DNA of 64,000 bases from Symbiodinium natans (GCA_905221605.1 CAJNDS010000423.1:78501-142500); one strand, 5' to 3'; shown: positions 1 through 11,037, counted from the first letter of the stretch. Numbers and translations are program-made. Notes: a model not told the origin generated them from the letters alone.

Positions 1-737
1 GCCATGGGTAGAAAGGAGTACATCCCCGCACCCCAACCCCTAACCCTAACCCCTAAACCCTAAACCCAATAAGCACCAATGAGCATTGAAGCAGCTTCCA
101 ACATTGGTGGCCTCGAACCGACCGCAAAAGCTACTTGCAGGTTTCATGCTCATGAAACTGCTAGGTTCAGGCTTTAGGGTGTAGGGTTTGGGGTTAATGG
201 TTTTTGGGGGTCTAGGGGGTGTTGCTCGGAGTATATGGTCGTTTTTCTCAACATGGGGTCTTTTCCATGCACGTTCTAGAATTTTCGGGGTTCCCCCAGC
301 AAGGGGCACAATGTAGAGAACTTACAGCTTACGACAGACACCTTGCGCATAACGCCACTTATGGCCCTAAACCCCAAATCCTACTTCTTACGCTGGGAAA
401 AGTGGAATGATAGCCTCAGGATTTTGCTGCTGTTTAGAAATTTAGGGTTTGGTTTAAGGCTTAGGGGTGTTGCAGGCTGCTTTATGAAACAAAAGGCCGC
501 CTCATTCAGTTTGCTTCGTGTGGAGACGCAGAGGCCGCGTCAAATATCAGAGCTTCCCGACTTCAGTACCCTCTCTAGGTTTGTTTCATGGGGATCTCGG
601 GTTCAGTGTTTGGGGTGCAACTCGGTCCCCTTCTCAGTCCCACCCGACGTCCGAAACCCGAAGCCCGAAACCCTAAACCCCAAACCCTAAACCCGAAACC
701 CTAAACCCTAACCCTTGGAGGGTTAATGGGATACCAG
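1..737. other. Intron-like sequence with degenerate telomeric units
   Basis: Short CCCTAAA and TTTAGGG runs (41-70, 170-220, 660-715) are mixed with unassigned sequence. No convincing exon was found. Confidence 0.4.
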
Positions 738-797
738 GGGAATCTCACTTCCGAGGCTACCCCATCTCCTTCACGCTGGAAGGCATCCTCATGGGGT
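738..797 (+). CDS. Candidate exon (host gene)
   Basis: The block follows CCAG and is open in a frame encoding SHFRGYPISFTLEGILMG before telomere-like sequence resumes. Function is unknown and the frame is chosen by composition only. Confidence 0.3.
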
Positions 798-1157
798 TTT
801 CAAGGGTTTAGGGATTAGGGTTTAGGGTTTGAGGCTTGGTAGCTATTTTGGGTTCTAGGTTCCCAGGAATAGCCAGCCACAACAAGGGGTACCCTTATTA
901 ACAATGGTTGTTGGGCTACCGCACATGGGTTTTGGGTGGGTATACATGCGGGTTTGGGGCTTTAAACAGTTTAGGAGTTGTTTATGGTTGATGTTTTGAG
1001 ATGCTTGAGGGGTTTAGGGTTGAAGGCTTTACGGGCTTCGAAGAAGGAAGTGAGTGAACCAAGGGAGTTGTTCACGATTCACTCGGTGGTCAGTTGAACA
1101 ACGGGATGTTCATGTCTACGTATTGCTTATTAGTATGTATTATGATCAGATCTTCAG

Positions 1158-1217
1158 TTCCCAATGCAATCTCCACGTCGGCGATCAAAGAAACGGCGTG
1201 GAATCCTGGACTGGCCT
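1158..1217 (+). CDS. Candidate exon (host gene)
   Basis: It follows TCTTCAG and encodes NAISTSAIKETAWNPGLAC in one frame, ending at a GT. Telomere-like repeats follow. Confidence 0.35.
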
Positions 1218-1429
1218 GTGACCCCTAAACCCCTAAACCCCCCCAAAGCACCCTAACCCCTAGAAGGCCTCCTGCAGAAGCTCGTAACAGTATCCATGTT
1301 AACAACATTCGTTTGATATCAATAATTGTTCCAGTTTGGGAATATTAGTCTAAGACTCAAGCTTCAGGCGTGGGCCTTGCCAACCCTCAACTCCCACTAA
1401 ATCTATAGGACATCAACCATGACTGTATT

Positions 1430-1523
1430 TCCCAAAATAGGGGTACCCCTTTTATACTCCAAATAGAATAGAACCCCCTTCAAGGGGCCCCCAAAAGGGT
1501 ACCCCTGTTTTCGGAAACCCCCA
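1430..1523. mobile_element. Inverted-repeat element, family 2 copy a
   Basis: The ends are inverted: CCAAAATAGGGGTACCCC on the left and AGGGTACCCCTGTTTTCGG on the right, followed by AAACCCCCAT. It is non-coding and MITE or introner-like. Confidence 0.6.
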
Positions 1524-1666
1524 TATGAGCAGGCGTTTTGAGAGCCAGGGCCTCACAAGGTGGGACTTGAAGTGCTGCAGTATGAAGAGGATACCGATGC
1601 TAAGACAGGCCCCATGGGCGCTTCTTTCCCTGACCAAGTTCACAAATGAACGAGTGAGAGGCAAGA

Positions 1667-1826
1667 TATGGGGGTTTACCAAAATAGGGGACCCCCCAAT
1701 CTAGATCCCAAATAGTAGGATTCCCTTATAATAAGGACCCAGGACCCCCAATCTAGATCCCAAATAGTAGGATTCCCTTATAATAAGGACCCAAAAAGGG
1801 CCCCTCATTTTCGGAATTCCCCATAT
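1667..1826. mobile_element. Inverted-repeat element, family 2 copy b, with internal tandem duplication
   Basis: The ends are ATATGGGGGTTTACC and ATTTTCGGAATTCCCCATAT. A unit of about 51 bp is duplicated in tandem (1689-1740 and 1742-1792). The core shares ATAGTAGGATTCCC with other family members. Confidence 0.65.
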
Positions 1827-1859
1827 AGTGATTACATAGCCCATGTACTCAAAGAATAC

Positions 1860-2165
1860 AGCCCTAAACCCTACACCCTAAACCCTCAACCCTCAACCCT
1901 AAACCCTAAGCCCTAAACCTAAGCCCAAAATCCTAAACCCTAAACCGCAAACCCTAAACCCTAAACCCTAAACCAAATGCGTATCCAAGAAAACGGTACC
2001 GGGTGCCTTTGCTTGCTCCTCCAGGCGGTGGCCTTACAGCTCGAAACACCACACCCTAAACCTCAACTAAACCCTAACTAAACCCTAAACCCTAAACCCT
2101 AAACCCTAAACCCAAAACCCTAAAAAAAACCCTAAGCCGTAAGCCCTAAACCCCAAATTCTAACC
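1860..2165 (-). repeat. CCCTAAA arrays with short unique insert
   Basis: Degenerate CCCTAAA units occur at 1861-1975 and 2050-2165. A 65-bp unique block between them (1980-2045) may be an exon, but two frames are equally open. Confidence 0.8.
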
Positions 2166-2198
2166 CCTACTCCTCCTGACTCCCGGGCCGGGCCTCAG

Positions 2199-2261
2199 GC
2201 GAGACTGACTGGAGTGCCCCCGTGACTGAGAGCTGCCAGAACATCACAAGGCACTTGGGGG
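2199..2261 (+). CDS. Candidate exon, Cys-containing module
   Basis: It follows CCTCAG and encodes TDWSAPVTESCQNITRHLG, then meets a TTTAGGG array. The ESC element recurs in other exons here. Confidence 0.45.
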
Positions 2262-2263
2262 CG

Positions 2264-2343
2264 GGTTTAGGGTTTAGGGTTTAGGGTTTAGGGTTTAGGG
2301 TTTAGGGTTTAGGGTTTAGGGTTTAGGGTTTAGGGTTTAGGGC
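2264..2343 (+). repeat. (TTTAGGG)n array
   Basis: About eleven near-perfect units lie directly after the preceding exon candidate. Confidence 0.95.
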
Positions 2344-2512
2344 AGTTTAGGGGCTTGGGAGTGTTTCTAAGGGTTTTTGTGGGGTCTGAGGGCTCTGGTA
2401 GGGTTTGAGAGGGGTTCTCCTTAACCAGCGAGCCCTGTAGAAAGTGCTTAGTTCATCGTATGGAGTTTCTCAGAACCTAAACCCTAGACACTAAACCCCT
2501 ATCGAGTTCAAG

Positions 2513-2582
2513 GCTTGCTTCTCAAAGGAAGGGTCACGGCCTGGGGCGCCAGCCCAAAACAAATCCTGTATCCAACAACCCA
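2513..2582 (+). CDS. Candidate exon, NKSCIQQP module
   Basis: It follows TTCAAG and encodes ACFSKEGSRPG..NKSCIQQP. The same NK[ST]CIQQP element occurs in the exon at 29803, which argues for real coding. Confidence 0.45.
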
Positions 2583-2639
2583 AACAGCCACTCCTGCTCC
2601 TCGAAGTGCCTTTTTCAACAAGTGTAGGGTTGAGACCAT

Positions 2640-3130
2640 TGCTAAGGCTTAGCAAGGCATGGGATTTCGAAATTTATTCCCGGAAAATGTACATGCCCGC
2701 GAACATGTAAAAGGAATGCACCGGAAATTGCGAAATAAATGTAAGCGAAAAAATGAATGCGAGAATAATTGTGAAAAGAATGAAAAAATGAGGCAAACGT
2801 GTGCCGGAAATTGCAGCAACAAAGTCCCTTGTAAAAATAATGTGCAGCCAATTGTGAAATAATTGCGAGAAAAATGTGCTCAGAAATTATGTTTTGAAGG
2901 CTTTGGTATGAACACAATGGAGTGGCACTGTAAAGCTTGGGAATCCCATCATTTCAGGTTTCATTTCCTGTCACATGTTTGGTACAATTTTTGTGCATTT
3001 GGGGTCACAATTCTGGTACATTTCCCGTCACAATTCCAGGTACATTTGATTTGGCAGTCGCAATTTCCAGGCGTAGGTTTTTTACAATTTGGGCACAAAT
3101 GTTTCACAATTCTTGTTTTCTTGGGTTTTC
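2640..3130. repeat. Degenerate inverted repeat region
   Basis: The left arm (2660-2880) is rich in GGAAATTGCG/GAAATAA motifs and the right arm (2945-3115) in their complements (CAATTTCC, TTTCATTTCC). It looks like a large imperfect hairpin, and no coding is supported. Confidence 0.4.
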
Positions 3131-3374
3131 CAGGCTGTACTAGGAGCCGGAAGACATACTGCTAAGCACCGTCGGGACCACATGTATAGTACATGGTCTC
3201 CGGGAAGCAGCTTTTTCTCTTCCGACGTTTTGTGTATTGTAGTGTTGTTCCGACTCCATACTGGTGGATGAAGCAATAGATACACCTCAGTATGCAGACC
3301 GCCCACAGCGTCAAAAACTTGGGGTCTCCGACTTAATTTATAGGCAGAGGGCCAATCAATCTGAGCAGCCGCAG

Positions 3375-3471
3375 GTTGGCCGCAACATGCGGCCATAAGA
3401 CAAAACGTGGGGCTGAGGACGGCGAGAAGTGCCTCAAGAAGGATTGCGCGCAGAAGAACGACCTGCTGCCT
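3375..3471 (+). CDS. Candidate exon, Cys/Lys-rich
   Basis: It follows GCAG and encodes ATCGHKTKRG and GEKCLKKDCAQKNDLL before a GT. Family unknown. Confidence 0.35.
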
Positions 3472-3653
3472 GTGTCTCACAAAAAGAAATCTGACAGGAC
3501 ACCAAAGCAGCCGTATGGCTCATCAAACGATGGCCCGGAAGCTTTCGTTACAAGACAGACAGCAAGGCATGTCAGAGGATGTCTGCGATTGTTAACGTGC
3601 TGTGGACGTGTCGTCTTCTTGGCGTCAGGGCAATGAGATCAAGTCAGAGGTGC

Positions 3654-3779
3654 TTTTTGAGGGTGGGCGAGTGCTCTTGGAGAGCGCAGACCCATGGCAC
3701 CCTTGATGAGCAAGGGCGGCGCCCTCCGTGACTTGGTCGAGCTCCTGAAACAGACGAAAGCCACGAGCCCGAATGCCGT
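3654..3779 (+). CDS. Candidate coding block
   Basis: One frame reads EVLFEGGRVLLESA, then a second reads MAPLMSKGGALRDLVELLKQ followed by TKATSPNA. The frame change suggests an intron, decay or two exons. Unrecognised. Confidence 0.3.
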
Positions 3780-4338
3780 GCGTCAATCAGAATATGTCTC
3801 GCTTTGTCGTAAACAGCTGTCTGCGCAGACAAGTTGTTGTCGACATAGACAATGTGACCACGTGGATGGACTATTTTTGATAGCGGTTCGGGCGACGTGG
3901 TTTAGATTCTGAACCTAAGGTCAGCAGCAACGCCTGATGTTGACTTCAAATTTTTCAACCACTCCGTATTTGAAAAATCCCAGGCCCGGAACTTTAAAAA
4001 AGCAAACGCCCGCCGAATTAAGAAACTCGGCCCAAGAAGTTGTTTTAGTAGAGAGAAGCTCTGGCCTTTGCTAAATTGGTAGTTGAAAGCTCAAACACTA
4101 CTCAAAGTCCTCGAAACTGCGCCCTCCCCTCGACCAATTTAGAACTTAGAATTACCCACGACCGGAGGACCGCAATGCCGAGCTGGATCGTTGGGCTGGC
4201 GCTGGGCACGGCGGTCGGAGGCCGGCGGACGCCACTCAGAGACACAGGTCCCGTTGTGGTTTAGGCTTAGTTTCTGGTTGACAAAGAAGAAAGAAGCTTT
4301 AACCCTAAACCCTAAACCCTTTCCTTGTCCCCGCCAAG

Positions 4339-4500
4339 GAGATCTACCGCCGTGTCTGGCTCGGCACACGGGAGGACGTGCCGAGGCTTGAAGCCGATGT
4401 GCTCATTGCGTGCCTGCCGAGCATCACAGACCTCCCGGAGCCGCGGCTGCGCGGCGCGCAGATGCTCCAGCTGCCGCTTGCCCCTGTTGGAACCTTTTCC
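4339..4500 (+). CDS. Phosphatase-like fragment, exon 1
   Basis: It follows GCCAAG and encodes EIYRRVWLGTREDVPRLEAD, then VLIACLPSITDLPEP and LQLPLAPVG. WLGTREDVPRL followed by a beta strand is typical of the N-terminal part of dual-specificity phosphatases. The 3' end is uncertain. Confidence 0.45.
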
Positions 4501-4633
4501 GCTTGGAATGGATAAGGCCCTGAACCCTAAGCTAAACACCCTGTAAGCCTGCGATGTCGTAACAGACAACCCCTTGAAACCCTGGCAAGATTAGTGAAAT
4601 CCCAAGACATGAGCTCAGGAACGTCGGCTTCAG

Positions 4634-4720
4634 GCCCGGTTTCCTCGAACAAGCGCCGAGCGTGATGCAGCAGTGCCGCGCGGCGTACCAGGCAGGCAAA
4701 ACGCTGCTGTTCTTTTGCAG
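4634..4720 (+). CDS. Phosphatase-like fragment, exon 2
   Basis: It follows TTCAG and encodes PGFLEQAPSVMQQCRAAYQ and GKTLLFFC, resembling the strand that leads into the P-loop. The block ends at the candidate catalytic Cys, where an intron would interrupt the loop. Confidence 0.45.
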
Positions 4721-4806
4721 CTTATGTCGCCAATAGTTGAATTTTGATTTTGTTCGGGTTTGCTTCTGTAGTAGGAACAACAAACATGTTTTCCCTTTGT
4801 ATATAG

Positions 4807-4930
4807 AGAAATGGCGCGGCCGGGCGCCATCGCAGCGCATTGGGGCTCGCCTTGTTCGCGGCGCAGGAACTGCGTGGTGTCGACTTCGACCAGGCCTGCA
4901 GGAGCATCGAGGAGAAGCGTGACAGTGCAG
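4807..4930 (+). CDS. Phosphatase-like fragment, exon 3
   Basis: It encodes AAGRHRSALGLALFAAQEL and GVDFDQACRSIEEKRD. This is the second half of the P-loop plus the following helix, closely matching AGRHRAATG...FEEAQRRVSRLRD in retroelement ORF C. Joining at the visible AG acceptors gives more than five residues between Cys and Arg, so either the splice sites are misplaced or the gene is broken. Confidence 0.5.
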
Positions 4931-5149
4931 AGAGACCAGGCTTAAGTCCTAGGGAGGATAAGGGGACCCTTCAAAGGGTGCCCCTTCTTAACCCTCTTCT
5001 GGCTCTCTTAAACAGGGACCTTATTCAGAGGGTCTATATCTCCATGGGTCCCCCTAATCCTATCCCCTATTAATTCAGCAGTCTCTAAACATTTCAGGAC
5101 GTAAGGCTCATGACTGAATTTATTAACGCGGACCCTAAAGCCTGAGGCC

Positions 5150-5390
5150 GTACAAGGCGCTCCGGGGCAAGAAGTACCTTTTCAAACCCTTTCCGGGCAT
5201 CAAACCACACTGGTTCTGCTGAGTTCCGAAAAAATTGCGCCGGCACGATTTGCACGCCTCTGCTTGCTGTTGCTTGAAATGAGCCTGAGCAGCTCTCACT
5301 TGCATCAGGCCGTGATGCCAGAGGGCCCCGCGCAGCACGGCACTCAGCTGATTGCTTAAATCAGTTGTCCTGAAGATGGACATGCTTTCA
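5150..5390. other. Unassigned, weakly coding-like block
   Basis: A + strand frame reads ALRGKKYLFKPFPGIKPHW to a stop. A - strand frame is open for 89 codons (5135-5404) with ACKSCRRNF. I cannot decide between them. Confidence 0.2.
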
Positions 5391-5508
5391 TGAACGATGC
5401 CCATTCAAAGGTCCTGGGACGGCCAGCCTTTCACCACGGGGAACCGCACGGCACTCAGGTGATTGTAGAAAACGTGCCTATCGTTGCAGGAAGGATGCAA
5501 ACGCGCAA

Positions 5509-5614
5509 ATGTTGCGAGACGGGAAGCCTGTCAGGGACGCGCCGGCCCATAGAATTCCATGGGTCGGCCACGAAGAACAACGACAACAACAACAACAACA
5601 ACAACACCAACAGG

Positions 5615-5684
<70 letters not shown>

Positions 5685-5686
5685 GG

Positions 5687-5760
<74 letters not shown>

Positions 5761-5874
5761 GAACAACAAGAAGAAGAACAAGAACAAGAACAAGAACAAG
5801 AACAAGAACAAGAACAAGAACAAGAACAAGAACAAGAACAAGAACAAGAACAAGAACAAGAACAAGAACAATAA
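5509..5874 (+). CDS. Polyglutamine / Gln-Glu repeat ORF
   Basis: This frame encodes DGKPVRDAPAHRIPWVGHEE, then a long Gln tract from (CAA)n and an alternating Gln-Glu tract from (GAACAA)n, to a TAA. The pre-repeat part looks protein-like. All three frames are open through the microsatellite, so the repeat itself proves nothing; the true start is unknown. Confidence 0.4.
5582..5872. repeat. (CAA)n and (GAACAA)n microsatellite
   Basis: About 175 bp of CAA triplets with rare GAA or GGA changes is followed by about 110 bp of a GAACAA hexamer. Confidence 0.95.
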
Positions 5875-6366
5875 GAGCAAGGCATGATTCCCTGAGGCCT
5901 GCTTAGGCTGTGTAACCCCAAAAGCCCAGATCCCTAAACTCCTTTAAACCCTAATTGGCCCTAATTCGTTTAGGCCTTCACGTGGCTTGCGGAATTGGGC
6001 TCGGAGCGGAAGCGTCCCTGGAATTCCAGAAATATTGCTTTAAAGGATTCACTCATTGCCCTCGTTGTTTTCAGGTTTCGGTTTGGGGTTGGCAGCTAAG
6101 CATCCTTGGAATTCCAGGGAAACTTGGCGACGAGGGATCGCGGCAAGGTTCAGGCTTGGGGTTGCCCGTTTGGGTTGGAAAGGAATCCGTGGAATTCCAG
6201 GGATAAATGTTTAGGGCGCGGTGGTTCACTGAGCAGGCGATATGTCAGTAAAATAAGGGCCAGGTATCCTTTCAAGTCTTGTTCAGCAGGCTTCGACTTC
6301 GGGGCACCTTCTTGCGACGCGTTTGATCTGTTTGCAGCGTTCGCCTTGCCTTATTTTCGCGGATGT

Positions 6367-6493
6367 GCGTCCTACCCATCGTGGCGCCTCCAGCCCTTCA
6401 ACAGACCACAGCCGTTCGCTGGTGGGCTACGCGCCCGACCGTGGGGAATCCTAAGTGCCCCTTAAACCCCGGCGGCGGACAGTTTTAGGCCCA
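6367..6493 (+). repeat. Dispersed duplication, copy 1
   Basis: It starts GCGTCCTACCCATCGTGG and ends AGTTTTAGGCCCA. Copy 2 lies at 6828-6990 with the same ends and two extra segments. Confidence 0.85.
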
Positions 6494-6827
6494 CGATCAG
6501 TGCCGCTGGCCGGGTGCTGGGACTCGGCGCTGTCCTTCGGGACGGGCAGGCTTGCCCTGCCACACGGTGTGCCCTGAGCGCCACACGTATTTGGACAGCG
6601 TGGGCGTCCTTAAACCCAATGCGCTTCCCGGACCCCTTAAATTTAAGGCCTACATTAAAGCCGTGCCTAACAAAACCCCGATTGCTATTGTAAGGACATT
6701 TCAAGGAGCAATGGCAAGGTTCGGTCTTTGGGGGCTGGGTCTTCTTGTTTCAAGGTTTCGAGCTTGTGAGGAGGGGATGTATAATATAATTGAATCATGT
6801 CATAGCACACGCGTTTGACTGCTTGCG

Positions 6828-6990
6828 GCGTCCTACCCATCGTGGCGCCTCCAGCCCTTCAACAGACCACAGCCGTTCGCTGGTGGGCTACGCGCCCGAC
6901 CGTGGGGAATCCTAAGCGCCCCTTAAAGGGGAGGAGCTGCTTGGATCCCCGGCGGCTCGGGGGCGGGGGGTTTGGACAGTTTTAGGCCCA
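6828..6990 (+). repeat. Dispersed duplication, copy 2 with two indels
   Basis: It is almost identical to 6367-6493 over about 100 bp. It then carries extra segments of about 19 bp each after CCCCTTAAA and after CCCCGGCGG. Confidence 0.85.
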
Positions 6991-8075
6991 GCTGGAAGCT
7001 GCAGCAGTTCAGAGCTCAAAATCCTGGAGCTGCTGCAGTTTAGAGCTCCAAAATCCGAACTGCTGCAGTTTAGAGCTCCGCTCGGCCAGCTGAAAGCAAA
7101 CTCTTGGAACTGCAGCCGATTAGATCTCCAAATCCTGGAAACGCAGCAGTTTCGAGATCAAAATCCTGGAGCGTCAGCAGTGAGAGCTCAGAAGCATTCG
7201 AAGCTCCAGCCGCCCTTCGGCGCTCTGTCTCCTTGCTTCCTGTCTCTTCTTTTCCTTGCAGCACGCTGCCACAAAAATGGCATCCTTGTTATCTTTCCTC
7301 TCTCACTTCCCTTTCCCTTCTCTCCTTCTGCTTACTTTTAGCTGATAAAGCACAAGAAAGGAACTTGTGTGAGAAAGCAGTGGTAGGGTTTGCAGAGGGT
7401 GACTCCTTGCACGTGGACCTTTCCATAATGCTTCATAATATTCCTCCTCTCGGCCTATCTCTTCTGTTCCTTTCCTGACCCTTCTCCTTCTCACAGTTCT
7501 CACAGTTCTTCTTTTTGTTTTTCTTATTTCGAAAAGAAAGAGGGAAGGGAGAGATAAGGGAGAGAGGATAGACAAAGAGGGTTGCCGTCTTCTCTGCGCC
7601 TTGGCTTCAAGCTCAGAATCCTGGAACTGCAGCCTCCCCTCGGCCAGTTAAGTCCGTCGTCCTTGTTTCAATTTTCCCGAGATCTTTGAAAACATGTTTA
7701 GGGATCAGAAACGAACAGTTTCCCTTACTAAACTCTTTTTAAAGTCAACGAAAATCAATCCATCCTTACGGGTGGTTCGCGGAGTGGGTTCCTCCAATAA
7801 GCCCTCCGTCTTTAAAAATCCACCCGGGGCTACGTCGATCTGGAAAGCTGAAAAGCCTGAAGCTGAAGCCGCTTCTCTCGGCCAGCTAAAGCTCAAAAAC
7901 CTGAAGCTGCAGATCTTCTTCGGCCAGATGAACGCTCAAAATCAGGAAGCTGCAGCAGCTTAAAATCAAAATTTCGCAGCAGCCTCACCACGGCCAGTTT
8001 AGGGATCCAAAACTCGTGGAAGTACAGAAGTTCAGAGTAGAGCTCCATTTCCTGGAAATGCATCAGTGTAGAATT
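6990..8075. repeat. Degenerate repeat AGCTCAAAATCCTGGAACTGC
   Basis: A unit of about 30-34 bp (AGCTC-AAATCCTGGA-CTGCAGCAGTT) is repeated at 6990-7200, again near 7605-7650 and 7845-8060, with CTCGGCCAG between some units. Unit divergence is high. The 7200-7600 part is unassigned and pyrimidine-rich. Confidence 0.55.
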
Positions 8076-8076
8076 C

Positions 8077-8542
8077 TTGGGAGTGAATTTTGCGCAGAGC
8101 TTTCGCAGCAAGAAGGCTATGAGAAGGGCATCGCGAACCCAGCGCTGTTCGTTTGGTCAAGAACGGGAATCCATTTGCATCGAGCATGTCGACCTCCAAG
8201 CAGCGGTGAAGCCTGTTCTCGAGGCTTCAACAAAGAGGGTGAAGCTTCAGGTAGAAGGACCATTCCTCACAGAAGAAGATTGTCGCAATGGTTTCTCCAC
8301 GCAGTCAGTGGCGACAAGCAGCAGTGAAGGCTTGGCTGAATTTCAAAGGCTCGAAGGCCGAGCTGTGGGCCAGTAGGTTGGCCGCTGCTGTCTCGCCTCT
8401 CCAGACCACCGCGGCGAAAAGCCGGCTGCTTGGAAAGCTTCGCCAGGACCTGCAGCGGGCGTTTCAGATGCGAAAAAAGGATCCGACCCTGGGAGGGTTA
8501 GGTAATTACTCTCAATATGCAAGAGAACTTGCCGACTGTTGA
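8077..8542 (+). CDS. Coding-like block in two overlapping frames
   Basis: One frame (to 8376) includes ICIEHVDLQAAVKPVLEA and VEGPFLTEEDCRNGF. A second (from 8288) includes KAWLNFKGSKAELWASRLAA and GKLRQDLQRAFQMRKKDP. Both have protein-like composition, suggesting two exons or a frameshifted relic. Unrecognised. Confidence 0.3.
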
Positions 8543-8955
8543 GGCCATTGCTCATCTTATGCCGATTAACGTCTGTCTTTGATTGAATTTTTCCTTGCAT
8601 TGCAGACGAGGGATTTTTGGAGGTTGAGTTGGGGATCTACAGGCGGGTAGAGGGCTGTAGGGTTTAGGGTTGACAGGGTAGGCGAGGACAGGGCTGCAGA
8701 ATTTACAGGGTTTTGAGGGTTGGCAGGTGTCGTGAGTCTGACTTAGCATATACCCATGAAGCTCCACGAAAGCTTTCTAGGGCTTGGGGGCTTGGAGCGG
8801 CAGACAGGAAGTCTGCAGGGTATATTTAATTTCCCTGTGTAACATCTGTAGAATGGGAGTGTGACCTGACCTGGTATTCGAGGGGTGGGATGAGCAGGCT
8901 TAGCAACTCACTCAGTCCCCAAAACCTTCGACGCCCAATACCCTAAACCCGACAG

Positions 8956-9003
8956 GCCTTGCCCTTGCGGCACGAACGCGAAGATGTGCCGGTGGACGGA
9001 TCC
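8956..9003 (+). CDS. Candidate exon, CPCG module
   Basis: It follows GACAG and encodes PCPCGTNAKMCRWTD in phase 1. CPCG recurs in exons at 10036, 25687 and 26243. Confidence 0.5.
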
Positions 9004-9439
9004 TTGACTCGGATGTGTGGGTCGTTTCTTTGTGAACGCTTGAGTTGGGGGCTTGGAGGAGGGGGGGGGGGGGCTGGCTTGTGCCCTAAACCCCCAGCCC
9101 TTAAACCCTAAACAGCGAAAGCTGCCGTGCAAAACCAAAAGACCCCAAGAGCACCCCGGTGACTCAGGACGAGTTTGGGCCAGGCGCCCAGTTGCCGACT
9201 CTGGCTTTGGGGCTTCAACCGTATTGCTTGAAACCGGTTTAGGGCTTAGGGTGTTTGAGGCGTTTGGGTTGTTTGGGGTGTTTGATTTTTCCTTAGTTCT
9301 TTTCAAATTTTGTTCCATATCATCCCCCTCCACCGGCCGAAAAGCCTCACACCCCACTGCCCTCCGACAGGCCTCTCGCGCCCTATCCCCACGCGCAACC
9401 AACCCTCAGACCCTACAAACCCTACCCAGCCATCCAAAG

Positions 9440-9562
9440 CTAAACCCTAAACCCTAAACCCTATACCCTAAACCCTTAACCCTTTTCCCTTAACCCTTAA
9501 CCCTTAAACCCTAAACCCAAATAACCCAACACCGAAACCCTGAACCCGAAACCCTAAACCCG
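9440..9562 (-). repeat. CCCTAAA array with variants
   Basis: CCCTAAA units are mixed with CCCTTAA and CCCGAAA. Confidence 0.9.
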
Positions 9563-9564
9563 AG

Positions 9565-9663
9565 GCTTGAGAACGAGGAGTGCTACCCCACTGCAGAGAG
9601 CTGCCCCGTGTCGTGCCGGAGCACGGAACAAGTCTGTGGCATCACCGCACCCTTGCCCAAGAG
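9565..9663 (+). CDS. Candidate exon, CPVSC cysteine module
   Basis: It lies straight after a CCCTAAA array and encodes NEECYPTAESCPVSCRSTEQ then VCGITAPLPKRG. The layout ESCPVxC(x6)VC matches other exons in the window. Confidence 0.55.
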
Positions 9664-10035
9664 GGGTTTGCGGAGGAGTTTGGGGTTTGGGGTTTAGGGT
9701 TCAGGGTTCAGGGTTCAGGTTTGCGGGTTGGGGTTTAGGGTTTAGGGTTTAGGCTTTAGAGGGCGTTTACGGGATCTAGGGCGTTTAGGGGATCTGGGGC
9801 AGAGGTTTGGGGGTTTTAGGTCCGTTTGCGAGACGGCGGGTTAGGGTGTAGGGGTTTGTAAGGGAATGTTTAGCGTTGTGTTGTATCCTTGGATTCATCC
9901 GAAAGCCCTTCAACCCAAAGAACTCGATGCCAGCCCCACAACTGAAAGCACATGTAGGGGGGTTCAGGTCAGGTTCAAGGGCTGCGTACCCCGAACAGCG
10001 TACGTAGGACGTCAAGCCCACACGCTGCAAGTAAG

Positions 10036-10129
10036 GACTACTTGACCAACGGCTTTCCGGGAGCGTTCCGAGAGATCTGCGTGCCCAACACTGGGACCTG
10101 CCCATGTGGCAGCTGGCCGGCACTTTTGG
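10036..10129 (+). CDS. Candidate exon, CPCG module
   Basis: It follows GTAAG and encodes DYLTNGFPGAFREICVPN then TGTCPCGSWP. The DYLT element resembles GYLTDYT at 22829. Confidence 0.55.
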
Positions 10130-10264
10130 GAAGTTGTATGGAGGTACTTTTGATGGCCCCTATTCACCAGCCCCAAGCCCAAAGAGGGAGGAGTGGGAGG
10201 GGGGGGAAGGGGAGAAGTTTGGCGATGCCCAACACGAAGAGCCCAGTGTGCCTCCTGATGAGAG

Positions 10265-10505
10265 TCGTCGTCTGGGGTAATTTCAGGATGAGCCAAGACG
10301 TAGTCCGGAAGAAGTTGCGGAAAATGTGTGGAAAGGTGGTAGAAAATCTGTGCAAAGTTGCAGAAAGCAGCTGCGGACAAGTTGCGGATAATTCGGTGGA
10401 AAGAGGATATCCGCTGAGAAGTTGCGGAAGATCAGTGGAAACGTTCCTGTAAAGGTTGCAGAGAAATGTGGCAACGGTATGGAAATATTGCGGAAGGATG
10501 CAAAC
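10265..10505 (+). repeat. Degenerate GTTGCGGA tandem repeat
   Basis: Motifs such as AAGTTGCGGAAAATGTGTGG recur every 20-40 bp with heavy divergence. The long ORFs here are a by-product. Confidence 0.45.
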
Positions 10506-11037
10506 TTCATCGTACTTTCAGGGTTTAGGGTTTAGGGTTTAGGGTTCCCGAAACCCTAAAAGTTCGGCGGAAATGGCCAGTTCTCGACCCGGGGCAAAGG
10601 ACAGCAGCACCCACGGATCCGCAAAGCCGGTAGTACCATGGACCGCGGCCACGCTGCCGAAGCCCGCAGCGAAAAAGTGGTCACCTTTACCCTGAATCGT
10701 AAACCCCGCAGCAGGCCCTTAACCCGCTAAAACCCCCCGATAACGCCCCTATTCATGAAGGCCACCTGTGTAGCCCAGAATACCCTCTGACACTACCCAA
10801 CAGGGACTCCGAAGCTTAGGAAACGCTTAGCGCAGCTCCCCCGGACGCAGAAACAGGGGCTGTTCAGGAACTCCTCTACTAAGTACACCTCGTTTTTAGA
10901 AGCTTTTTCCCTCAAGGGATTCATAAGGACGTACACCCTAAGAGGTTCCCTTAACCTACTCCTATTTGGGCCATTGGCTTGCCTTAGAGGATCCTTTAAA
11001 AAAGGGTCCCCACACCCAGGGTGTTTTCATTGGTCTT

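Noticed and set aside
5455-5921. Minus-strand poly-Leu and Ser-Cys ORFs over the CAA repeat
   Set aside because: They are shadows of the microsatellite with no flanking coding signal.
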